The notes under the pieces: generated by a model
The model's input: the letters and a program-made list of their open reading frames with translations, nothing else
The model's database searches: none
What the model was told of the DNA's origin: nothing
Assembly: GCA_002478505.1 (NCBI GenBank)
Contig: DLOP01000062.1
Location: 1 to 19,984, forward strand
Reading direction: 5' to 3'
Source of the DNA: Lachnospiraceae bacterium UBA7481
GTDB lineage: Bacteria; Bacillota; Clostridia; Lachnospirales; Lachnospiraceae
Length of the DNA stretch: 19,984 nt
Translations under genes and position numbers: made by a program
In this document: positions 1 through 6,035 of the stretch, piece after piece
Layout: each line of letters begins with the position of its first letter
Numbering within the stretch: position 1 is the stretch's first letter

Positions 1-15
1 ATTGCTTTTTTTCAT
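1..15 (-). CDS. Start of a gene cut by the left edge (5 codons)
   Basis: On the minus strand an ATG at 15-13 is followed by Lys-Lys-Ser-Asn before the window ends. An SD-like AAAGGA (29-24) lies about 8 nt upstream, a normal spacing. Met followed by lysines would suit a signal peptide or lipoprotein, but five codons cannot identify the product. It would be transcribed away from the rest of the window, downstream of ksgA on the same strand. Confidence 0.3.
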
Positions 16-326
16 AAATATGTTCCTTTCATTGGTGGTATAAATTGGTGTACAATATTACAAACTGGGGGTTAATAAACTCCGTGATCTTGCTGAATAA
101 TCATAGAACAAATAAGAAATAACTCCTAAAGAAAAATACTTAAGAAGATACAAAAACAATAATAATAGATATCGTTGGCGATCTGCCAATCATTCCCAGA
201 CATTAGAAAAACATACATTGAAATGAGAATATCGTATATTGGATCAAAAATCAACCATTTTCACGAAAGTTCCCTAAAATTCGAGCCTCTGCTGATCTGC
301 CTTGCTTCTTCCATGACATCTAACAC
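16..326. other. AT-rich intergenic stretch, no recognised gene
   Basis: This is the space between the edge gene and the end of ksgA. No convincing reading frame is visible: the frame opening at 175 on the plus strand is mostly antisense to ksgA. Two small patterns stand out: twin ATTGGTG motifs near 31-52, just upstream of the edge gene, and a perfect palindrome TTGGC-N5-GCCAA at 175-189. No ksgA terminator with a clear stem and U-tract was found. Confidence 0.5.
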
Positions 327-1202
327 TCACAGCTTCCTAAGCCTATCCGCCAACTCCCCAAACTGCTCCAGCGTCAGCGCCTCTCCCCGGATGGTTTCGC
401 TCAGATCCATTTGTCTCAGGACTTCTATGACCGTCTCCCTCGTCAGATGCAGTCCGCTGTCATTACTCAGACCATTGGCAAGTGTTTTGCGCCGCTGGTT
501 AAATGACGCCCTGATCAACCGGAACATATACTCCGGATCAGATACCTTGATCGGCGGCTCCGGATACAGCGTCAGGCGGATAACCGCACTGGCAACCTTC
601 GGGCGCGGCATAAAACATTCCGGCGGCACGCTTACCATAACCTCCGGCTTCGCGTAATACTGTACCGCAAGGGACAGCGCCCCATAATCTTTCGTCCCCG
701 GACCGACTTGCATCCGTTCCGCAACTTCCTTTTGCACCATGATCGTGATATTGTCCAGAGGGATTTTCTTTTCCAGAAGATTCATAATGATCGGTGTCGT
801 AATATAATAAGGCAGGTTTGCAACCACTTTAAAGGATTTATATTTCTGTCTGTCGGCAAGATGCTCCTCCACCAGCTGATGCAGATCGACCTTCAGGATA
901 TCCTGATGAATGATGGTCACATTATCATAGTCTCCAAGCGTATCCTTTAAGATCGGGATCAGATCGCCGTCGATCTCCACCACGATCACTTTTCCTGCAC
1001 GCTCGGCAAGATACTGGGTCATCGTACCGATGCCGGGACCGATTTCCAGAACGCAATCCTCCTTCGTCAATTCCGCGCAATCCACGATCTTTTCCAGCAT
1101 ATGCATATCCACGAGAAAATTCTGTCCGTACTTTTTCCGGAACACAAAATCATATTTATTTAATACTGCTGCCGTTGCCGTCGGCGTTCCTAGATTTGCC
1201 AT
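327..1202 (-). CDS. rsmA: 16S rRNA dimethyladenosine transferase KsgA/RsmA
   Basis: Methylates the two adjacent adenines in the 3'-terminal hairpin of 16S rRNA, using SAM, late in 30S assembly. The 291-residue product has the family layout: KYGQNFL at about 24-30, the SAM-binding loop LEIGPGIGT at 52-60, an acidic VVEID after the next strand, and the catalytic NLPYY at 129-133, then the small C-terminal helical domain ending LTLEQFGELADRLRKL. The start at 1202 (MANLGTP) is preferred over in-frame ATGs at 1217 and 1226 because AAAGGA sits 5-6 nt upstream and family members begin similarly. In many Firmicutes ksgA follows tatD and rnmV; here the upstream neighbour is an accessory island instead. 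Confidence 0.96.
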   Translation of the reverse strand: MANLGTPTATAAVLNKYDFVFRKKYGQNFLVDMHMLEKIVDCAELTKEDCVLEIGPGIGTMTQYLAERAGKVIVVEIDGDLIPILKDTLGDYDNVTIIHQDILKVDLHQLVEEHLADRQKYKSFKVVANLPYYITTPIIMNLLEKKIPLDNITIMVQKEVAERMQVGPGTKDYGALSLAVQYYAKPEVMVSVPPECFMPRPKVASAVIRLTLYPEPPIKVSDPEYMFRLIRASFNQRRKTLANGLSNDSGLHLTRETVIEVLRQMDLSETIRGEALTLEQFGELADRLRKL

Positions 1203-1357
1203 ATTGATCCTTTCCATTTTCCACATAGCGTAGGGTAGATTACCATATATGACCTATAAAAATTTACTATAAAGATTTATCCTATATCATTCATGACACC
1301 ACAGAATCGACCAAAATCACTCATTAACTGTTTTGAACCAAAAAAATAGATTAAATC

Positions 1358-1540
1358 TTAAATTCTGATTAAAGGCTTTAATTCAGGATTGTTTTTCAAA
1401 CAATCTGCTGTATGATTCTTAATATAATTCTGCAAATACTCTTTTAATTCTTCAATATCGATTTCTGATTTTCCAGAAAAATTAGTTGTTAGAAGCAGAT
1501 ACAGTATATCAATCCTGTCTGTTTTTGTCAAAAATATCAC
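1358..1540 (-). pseudogene. Doubtful 60-residue frame, possibly a gene remnant
   Basis: A minus-strand frame opens at GTG (1540) without an SD and ends at 1358. Its C-terminal half (SGKSEIDIEELKEYLQNYI) has the composition of a real helical protein, but the frame overlaps another open frame and starts just past the terminator of the DUF2188 gene. It could be the tail of a decayed accessory gene or chance in AT-rich DNA. I do not recognise a family. Confidence 0.2.
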
Positions 1541-1583
1541 TTAGTTCGTCGGTCTGCAATAGGAAGGAGAATCGGCACCCCCA

Positions 1584-1619
1584 TAAAAAACCGCGGTCGA
1601 ATTTGCTTCGACCACGGTT
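1584..1619 (-). terminator. Intrinsic terminator of the DUF2188 gene
   Basis: A 13-bp stem (1589-1601 with 1607-1619, one G-U pair) encloses a 5-nt loop. On the minus strand it is followed by a run of T (complement of the A-run at 1585-1590). It begins a few bases after the DUF2188 stop codon, so it ends that transcript. Confidence 0.88.
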
Positions 1620-1623
1620 AAAC

Positions 1624-1851
1624 TTAAAATTTTGTGTCTTTGGTTGGACAAGGATCATTTCCGTAACTATCTTTGTCACGAATTTTTCCGTCACGCCCAT
1701 GAATCACTACTTCACTGTGTTGGTTAATGGCTATATCGCGAGCATAAGAGATTGCATCTTTTTGGGTATCAAAATTCTTGGTGGCTTTAGATGAATTTTC
1801 ACGCTTTACCTGCCATTGACCATTATTTAGTACTACATGTTGATTTGGCAT
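1624..1851 (-). CDS. DUF2188 family small protein
   Basis: A 75-residue basic protein of unknown function. The arrangement HVVxxxGxWxVKRENSSKA, then FDTQKDAISYARDIA, then SEVVIHGRDGKIRDKDSYGNDP matches what I know of the DUF2188 family (PF09954), which is about this length. The start has a very strong SD (AGGAGGG, 1864-1858) 6 nt upstream, but that SD is mirrored by a CCCTCCT just upstream and could be folded away. Transcription probably starts near 2046 from a promoter followed by a CIRCE element, giving a leader of about 195 nt, and stops at the terminator at 1589-1619. The gene is thus a single-gene transcription unit divergent from the ATPase/TOPRIM pair. Function, and any role in that system, are unknown. 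Confidence 0.8.
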   Translation of the reverse strand: MPNQHVVLNNGQWQVKRENSSKATKNFDTQKDAISYARDIAINQHSEVVIHGRDGKIRDKDSYGNDPCPTKDTKF

Positions 1852-1857
1852 AGTTTG

Positions 1858-1883
1858 CCCTCCTTTCTATCTTTTTAGGAGGG
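1858..1883 (-). promoter_or_regulatory. Hairpin masking the DUF2188 SD
   Basis: In the minus-strand mRNA CCCTCCT (1883-1877) is perfectly complementary to the SD AGGAGGG (1864-1858), with a 12-nt A-rich loop. Folding would hide the ribosome binding site. This suggests translational control, for example melting on warming or by ribosome passage; that is inference. Confidence 0.5.
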
Positions 1884-1904
1884 AGATAAAATTTTTCAAA
1901 ATAA

Positions 1905-1933
1905 TTGAAATCCATAAAAGGTTGTGTTATTAT
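1905..1933 (+). promoter_or_regulatory. Promoter of the predicted small RNA
   Basis: TTGAAA (1905-1910), 17-bp spacer, TATTAT (1928-1933). The -35 forms the right half of a palindrome TTTCAA-N5-TTGAAA (1894-1910). The expected start is near 1940, and a strong terminator follows within 65 nt. Confidence 0.6.
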
Positions 1934-1939
1934 TCAAAT

Positions 1940-2003
1940 GCGACTTTGAATTTGCGAAAGCGGATTCATTTTGAAAAGGTGGTCATTTTGACCATCTTTT
2001 TTA
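1940..2003 (+). ncRNA. Predicted ~64-nt small RNA antisense to the DUF2188 leader
   Basis: It is bounded by a TTGAAA-N17-TATTAT promoter and an intrinsic terminator. The predicted RNA has two hairpins. The first pairs 1947-1955 with 1960-1968 (9 bp, two G-U pairs) under a GAAA tetraloop, a GNRA loop typical of functional RNA. The second pairs 1977-1985 with 1989-1997 (one G-U pair) and is followed by a U-run at 1997-2002. It lies inside the predicted 5' UTR of the opposite-strand DUF2188 mRNA, so it would be a cis-antisense RNA. It ends 230 nt before the ATPase gene. I cannot assign it to a known family. A transcription attenuator for the downstream genes is an alternative. Confidence 0.5.
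1966..1995 (-). CDS. Possible nine-residue leader peptide
   Basis: Directly after the CIRCE element, the minus strand has AAGGAG (2010-2005), a 9-nt spacer, and ATG at 1995 opening the frame MVKMTTFSK, then TGA. The promoter-CIRCE-SD-ATG order is what is seen in groES leaders, but the frame stops after nine codons. It could be a leader peptide or the stub of a lost heat-shock gene. Confidence 0.25.
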   Translation of the reverse strand: MVKMTTFSK

Positions 2004-2012
2004 TCTCCTTAA

Positions 2013-2039
2013 TTAGCACTTGATATAAGAGAGTGCTAA
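2013..2039 (-). promoter_or_regulatory. CIRCE element (HrcA operator)
   Basis: TTAGCACTT-N9-GAGTGCTAA on the plus strand matches the CIRCE consensus TTAGCACTC-N9-GAGTGCTAA at 17 of 18 arm positions. The perfect inverted repeat extends to 10 bp per arm (2011-2020 with 2032-2041). It lies at about +7 to +33 of a minus-strand promoter, its usual place in groESL and hrcA operons. It should bring the DUF2188 transcript under HrcA heat-shock repression. Confidence 0.82.
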
Positions 2040-2052
2040 TTTCCTAATTAGT

Positions 2053-2081
2053 AGATTAGCATGTTTGAATTAACATGTCAA
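2053..2081 (-). promoter_or_regulatory. Promoter upstream of CIRCE, reading to DUF2188
   Basis: On the minus strand: TTGACA (2081-2076), 17-bp spacer ending in TGC (an extended -10 dinucleotide TG), then TAATCT (2058-2053). The start is expected near 2046, seven bases before CIRCE. The -10 hexamer alone is weak, but the perfect -35 and the TG extension support it. Confidence 0.6.
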
Positions 2082-2085
2082 TATC

Positions 2086-2108
2086 TATTTGTGAAAAAAT
2101 CACAAATA
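2086..2108. promoter_or_regulatory. Upstream palindromic operator GTGA-N5-TCAC
   Basis: A perfect inverted repeat with 9-bp arms, TATTTGTGA-N5-TCACAAATA. Its 13-bp core (2091-2103) has the same form as the palindrome inside the ATPase promoter, with centres 73 bp apart. It also lies just upstream of the minus-strand CIRCE promoter, so one regulator could influence both directions. Confidence 0.6.
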
Positions 2109-2154
2109 AGTTTAAAACAATCTGATTCGATAAAACAAAAATTTACAATATCCA

Positions 2155-2184
2155 TTGACAAAAGTGAATTATTCACAATATAAT
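2155..2184 (+). promoter_or_regulatory. Promoter of the ATPase/TOPRIM operon with internal operator
   Basis: Consensus TTGACA (2155-2160) and TATAAT (2179-2184) are separated by 18 bp. The spacer holds a perfect palindrome GTGAATTATTCAC (2164-2176), so a bound regulator would block RNA polymerase. The start is expected near 2191, giving a leader of about 43 nt with GAAGG before the ATG at 2234. Confidence 0.8.
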
Positions 2185-2233
2185 TGGATATAACTACTTC
2201 TATATTTCTATATAAAAGAAAGAAGGTATCATT

Positions 2234-3610
2234 ATGTTGGTCGGATTTTCTGTAAGTAATTATAAATCATTTAAGGATGCACAAAGTATTTCCTTTGTGG
2301 CAAGCAAAATTACCAGACATAAAGAACATGTTTTAGTAAGAAAAAACAGACGGATTTTAAAGAGTGGCTTAATATTTGGCGCTAACGCTGGCGGCAAAAG
2401 TAACCTAGTAAAAGCAATTCGTTTCTCCAGAGAAATAATATTAAATGGATTAGAACGGGTTAATTTAAGTAAAAGCCATTTTAGAATTATCAACGAAAAT
2501 TATACTGTGCCAGGTGTATTTGAGTACAGAATAATAATTGAAGATGTAGAATATTCATATGGATTGGCAATTTCCTATAACAAAAAAATTGTATTAAGTG
2601 AATGGCTGGTAAGAATTGATTCGGCAGGTAAAGAAACATATTTATTTAATCGTGAAGTAGGTGATGATAATGTGAGCCATGCTATGAGTGAAGCTGATTT
2701 TGTTAGTATGGATGAAAAATATAAGATGGATTTTTATTTAGAAGGATTTGACGAGAATATTTCAGAGACATATAAAAGAAAAACAGTACTTAGCGATATT
2801 TCATTGAGAGCTAATGACAAAGAAGGTATTTTTGCGGAAATCAAGAGAGTTTATGAATGGTTTGAAAATATGATAATTTTGTTTCCTAATTCAAAGTATA
2901 ACGGTTTGAATGAGGTTGCCGCAGATGATGATAAGAAAAAGTTTTTTTCAGCTCTTATGAATTATTTTGATACTGGAATTGACATGGTTGAAGGAGAAAG
3001 CCAACAGATGGATTTTGATAAGGTTCTGCATGATATTCCCAGAAGTGATGCTGAAAAGATTAAAATTGATATATCTAATGCAGCATATGAAAGTCCCATT
3101 ATGTTTAAGGTTGATGAGCAAATATTTGAACTGCATAAAGATGAAAACGGGAATATCGTTTACAATAAACTATTGCTAAATCATGGGAATCCGGAAGATA
3201 AGTTCGAGTATGCTGATGAATCGGATGGAACGAAAAGATTGTTTGATCTAATACCCTTATTTTATGAGAATAGAGAAGTAAGTATGATTCTTATAGATGA
3301 AATAGATAGAAGCCTTCATACCAATTTGACGAGAAAATTTCTTGAATTGTTTTATGAAATTACAGAGGATAGAGATTGTCAGTTAATTGCAACAACACAT
3401 GATTCAAACCTTTTGGATTTAGAATTGCTTAGGCAAGATGAAATTTGGTTTGTGGAACGGCAGGAGAACCATGCATCTAAGGTATTTTCCTTGAACAAAT
3501 TTAAGGAGAGATTTGACAAAAAAATTGATAAGGAATACTTATTAGGCAGATATGGTGCAATTCCAATTTTTGAAGAAAAAGATATATTGGGAGAAGCCTA
3601 TGAAGAATAA
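2234..3610 (+). CDS. AAA/ABC-type ATPase, RloA/AbiLi-like (probable defence)
   Basis: A 458-residue SMC/ABC-like ATPase of the AAA_15/AAA_21 group. The N-terminus NYKSFKDAQSISF is typical of OLD/RloA-type ATPases. Visible motifs: Walker A GANAGGKS (49-56), a signature-like SDGTKRLFDL near 330, Walker B SMILIDEIDRSLH near 350, and the switch histidine ATTHDSN near 390. A roughly 200-residue charged insert separates the two halves, as in nucleotide-gated sensor ATPases. It overlaps by 11 bp a gene for a TOPRIM-like RloB protein, the organisation of AbiL and RloA/RloB anti-phage modules. Established knowledge of related pairs (PARIS, Septu, AbiL) suggests the ATPase senses infection and releases or activates the partner nuclease; applying that here is inference. 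The gene is clearly more AT-rich than ksgA and tatD, consistent with transfer. Confidence 0.85.
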   Translation: MLVGFSVSNYKSFKDAQSISFVASKITRHKEHVLVRKNRRILKSGLIFGANAGGKSNLVKAIRFSREIILNGLERVNLSKSHFRIINENYTVPGVFEYRIIIEDVEYSYGLAISYNKKIVLSEWLVRIDSAGKETYLFNREVGDDNVSHAMSEADFVSMDEKYKMDFYLEGFDENISETYKRKTVLSDISLRANDKEGIFAEIKRVYEWFENMIILFPNSKYNGLNEVAADDDKKKFFSALMNYFDTGIDMVEGESQQMDFDKVLHDIPRSDAEKIKIDISNAAYESPIMFKVDEQIFELHKDENGNIVYNKLLLNHGNPEDKFEYADESDGTKRLFDLIPLFYENREVSMILIDEIDRSLHTNLTRKFLELFYEITEDRDCQLIATTHDSNLLDLELLRQDEIWFVERQENHASKVFSLNKFKERFDKKIDKEYLLGRYGAIPIFEEKDILGEAYEE

Positions 3611-4472
3611 TTACAGATTAAGTTCTACCATATTTGAGAGAGAAGATGAAAAAGACAAAGTCGAACTGCCAAAAATATTCTTTTTATCAGTTGAAGGTAA
3701 TGCTACCGAAAAAGAATATTTTAAGGGTGTGTCTGCAAACAGAAAACATTTAGGAATTAATGCAATAGTTGATGTTGAAGTGCTAAGCAGGAGCAGTAAA
3801 GATACGGGAAGTGCGCCTTCTCAAGTTATAGAACTGTTAGAAGAATATCTCAGGCTTAGGGAAAATGGAAAAGAATCATTAATAAAGGATATACCGGTAG
3901 AGTTTGTTCAAAAATACGGCGTAGAATTCATACGCGATTTTCTTGATGGTGGAGATAATATTCCCAAAAAGAGAAAAAATGCCTTTGTAACTGATTTACT
4001 GAAAATAGGGTATGATATAAATTACAGAAAATACCTACAAAACTATCGTAATGATTTGGATGAATTTGGAATACTAATAGATAGAGATATGCATACCCAT
4101 TCTGAGGCCAATATGTTGGAATGTATCCAATACTGCAAAGAAAAAGGTTATGCATGTTATATTGTAAATCCTTGTTTTGAATTCTGGCTTCTTCTGCATT
4201 TGTCTGACGTAAAATCGGAATATTCTGACCGGTTTGACATGATAAAAGAAAATAAAAAGGTTTCAGATAATCATACCTTTGTAAGTAAAGAAGTGTCAAA
4301 CAAGGCGCATCACGGAAAAAGTGGAATTAATTTTAAGAAAAATTATATGTTGCATGTTGATGATGCAATATCAAGGGCTAAAGAATTTACATCGGATGAA
4401 GTGAGCTTGGTTGAGGAGATTGGTTGTAATGTTTGGAAACTTTTGGAAAGTATGAAGAATTACAGTAAATAG
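3600..4472 (+). CDS. RloB-like TOPRIM-fold protein, AbiLii-like (probable nuclease)
   Basis: A 290-residue protein of the RloB family (PF13707). The TOPRIM-like metal site is readable: SVEGNATEKEYF near the N-terminus supplies the conserved Glu, and ILIDRDMHTHSE mid-protein supplies Asp-x-Asp. It is followed by the RloB hallmark NPCFEFWLLLH and a C-terminal HGKSGINFKKNY block. The ATG at 3600 lies inside the end of the ATPase gene (11-bp overlap) with GGGAG about 7 nt upstream; a longer in-frame start at 3552 has no support and would add an out-of-frame translation of the ATPase. The pair is therefore translationally coupled. The predicted role is nuclease effector, possibly against RNA as for PARIS AriB, but the substrate cannot be read from sequence. 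It converges on tatD with a 34-nt gap and no visible terminator. Confidence 0.85.
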   Translation: MKNNYRLSSTIFEREDEKDKVELPKIFFLSVEGNATEKEYFKGVSANRKHLGINAIVDVEVLSRSSKDTGSAPSQVIELLEEYLRLRENGKESLIKDIPVEFVQKYGVEFIRDFLDGGDNIPKKRKNAFVTDLLKIGYDINYRKYLQNYRNDLDEFGILIDRDMHTHSEANMLECIQYCKEKGYACYIVNPCFEFWLLLHLSDVKSEYSDRFDMIKENKKVSDNHTFVSKEVSNKAHHGKSGINFKKNYMLHVDDAISRAKEFTSDEVSLVEEIGCNVWKLLESMKNYSK

Positions 4473-4506
4473 TATCCAATATTCATTATATGGTCTCTAA
4501 CCTTCC

Positions 4507-5286
4507 TTATAGCGCAATATGAAATAGCCTATGAGTATTCTCCCATGCCATTTCTTCCACCTGCGCAGGTTCCATCCCCTTGATCCTTGCGATCTCCTCG
4601 ATGATATAAGGAATCATCAGCGAGGAATTCCTCGTTCCCCGGTGCGGTTCCGGCGCCAGATACGGACAATCCGTCTCCAACAGGATTCTGTCCATGGGGA
4701 TAGCTTCAACAGCCTCTTTCAGCTTCTTCGCGTTTTTAAAAGTAACCACTCCGCCGATCCCTATGTAATATCCCATTTTTATATATTCCGCTGCCGTCTC
4801 CTTCGTATAAGAAAAGCAATGGATCACACCGGTGACATCCTTCCGCTCCCTTAGGATCTCCAGCGTATCCTGACAGGCGTCTCTGGAATGGATGATGACC
4901 GGCAGCTTCATTTCCTCCGCCAGGTCAAGCTGCAGATGGAACCATTTCTTCTGGATATCTACTTCCGGTTCATCATAATAATAGTCCAGCCCGATCTCAC
5001 CGATCGCCACGATACCCTTCTGGGATGCCGCTGTCTTAAGATAGGCATAATCTTTCTCTGTCAGATGTTCCGTTTCCGATGGATGGATACCCACTGCCCC
5101 GTAAAAATCAGGAAAAGGGTTCCCCTGATATTTTTTTACATATTCCAACACATCCTTGATGGATGCCAGATCCGAACCCACGTTCATTACCTTCCTGATC
5201 CCTTGCTCATACAGGGAAGAAAGCAGTTCCTCCCGATCCTCGTCAAATCTCGCATCATCGTAATGTGCATGACTGTCAAATATCAT
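4507..5286 (-). CDS. tatD: TatD family metal-dependent DNase
   Basis: A 259-residue TIM-barrel hydrolase of the TatD/YcfH family, usually cytoplasmic, a 3'-5' exonuclease acting on DNA or RNA ends in repair and degradation. Metal-site signatures are in the expected order: FDSHAHYDD at the N-terminus, GIHPSE, AIGEIGLDYYYD, PVIIHSRDA, GVIHCFSYT, and LLETDCPYLAPEPHRG. AGGA lies about 7 nt before the ATG. Upstream on the same strand is a small protein gene 64 bp away. In Firmicutes tatD commonly precedes rnmV and ksgA; here the next minus-strand core gene is ksgA, 3.3 kb away across the island. Confidence 0.95.
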   Translation of the reverse strand: MIFDSHAHYDDARFDEDREELLSSLYEQGIRKVMNVGSDLASIKDVLEYVKKYQGNPFPDFYGAVGIHPSETEHLTEKDYAYLKTAASQKGIVAIGEIGLDYYYDEPEVDIQKKWFHLQLDLAEEMKLPVIIHSRDACQDTLEILRERKDVTGVIHCFSYTKETAAEYIKMGYYIGIGGVVTFKNAKKLKEAVEAIPMDRILLETDCPYLAPEPHRGTRNSSLMIPYIIEEIARIKGMEPAQVEEMAWENTHRLFHIAL

Positions 5287-5350
5287 TTGTTAATCCTGCC
5301 TTTCCTCTTCCTTGGGTTATATCTTACCACATATTCCATTTATTATCTGC

Positions 5351-5581
5351 TTATTTTTCATTTACACAGTCGTCAAATTCCTTTAAGGTGTCTGTTACAA
5401 AAGTACGGATATTTTTCACACATTCATCAATACATTCCATACAATCAAGCGCCTTTTCCTCTGTTTCTTCCGCCTCTAATCCGGATTTTAACACGCCCAT
5501 CATACCATGCAGTGCATTTAATTGCTGCAGGACATTGTCCATACCGTCTTTTAAAATGACCGTCTCTTTATTTTCTATCAT
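5351..5581 (-). CDS. Small acidic Cys-containing hypothetical protein
   Basis: A 76-residue acidic, mostly helical protein with no family I recognise. Four cysteines (47, 50, 54, 72) include a C-x2-C-x3-C cluster in a region like ALDCMECIDECV. It has no signal peptide or membrane segment. AAAGGATG lies about 10 nt upstream of the ATG, and tatD follows 64 bp later on the same strand, so the two could be cotranscribed. Amino-acid composition and the SD argue for a real gene; the Cys cluster could bind metal or reflect redox chemistry, which is only a suggestion. Confidence 0.6.
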   Translation of the reverse strand: MIENKETVILKDGMDNVLQQLNALHGMMGVLKSGLEAEETEEKALDCMECIDECVKNIRTFVTDTLKEFDDCVNEK

Positions 5582-5983
5582 ATATGAATCATCCTTTCCA
5601 GTATTATTTTATTCAATTGATCCCTATGACCCTTTTTATTCTTGTCTTGCATAATAAACTTTCACAATAATTCTACTCTTACAGTTCCCAGACATCATTT
5701 TATTTATCCCAATTGATATGATTAGAATGAACAGAGCTGCACATACTATAATTTGTCATACAATAATTGATAAATATCCTTTTTACAAAATCATTGCTAT
5801 GATATGCAGATAAGAAAAAGAGTGCTTATTTTAATAATGGTACAATCACCACAGAATAATATACAGAAGCTTTTTTAAGACAAGGAAATAAACTGTGCCC
5901 TTGGCATTTAATAGACATTTCTTTAATTTATTATAAAATAATGACGATAGTTGTCAATATTTTCAAAAAAATAAAAAAAATAC
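5582..5983. other. AT-rich intergenic region, nothing recognised
   Basis: About 400 bp between the divergent small-protein gene and the tRNA-Lys promoter. It is AT-rich with stops in all frames. I found no RNA gene, riboswitch, repeat array or consensus promoter other than the tRNA promoter that follows. Confidence 0.5.
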
Positions 5984-6012
5984 TTGCAAACGCGAATACA
6001 TTATACTATAAT
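5984..6012 (+). promoter_or_regulatory. Promoter of tRNA-Lys
   Basis: TTGCAA (5984-5989), 17-bp spacer, TATAAT (6007-6012), preceded by an A-rich tract (5965-5980) that could serve as an UP element. The start is expected near 6019, about 17 nt before the mature tRNA. Confidence 0.82.
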
Positions 6013-6035
6013 AGCTTTTGCGTGTAGAGGTAAAC

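Noticed and set aside
175..657. A 160-residue plus-strand open frame
   Set aside because: It mostly lies antisense to ksgA, whose motifs are complete; it starts in AT-rich spacer without SD.
2086..2176. Rex or CRP/FNR binding sites
   Set aside because: Half-sites look similar, but the spacer is five bases in both palindromes, one shorter than the six-base spacing between TGTGA and TCACA in those consensus sites, so I left the regulator unnamed.
1905..2233. Retron msr-msd region upstream of the ATPase
   Set aside because: There is no reverse transcriptase in the window and the predicted RNA is only ~64 nt with a terminator, too short for a retron ncRNA.
4888..5559. A 223-residue plus-strand open frame
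   Set aside because: It is antisense to tatD and the small protein gene. Its His/Leu/Ile-rich composition is typical of a shadow frame, and it has no SD.
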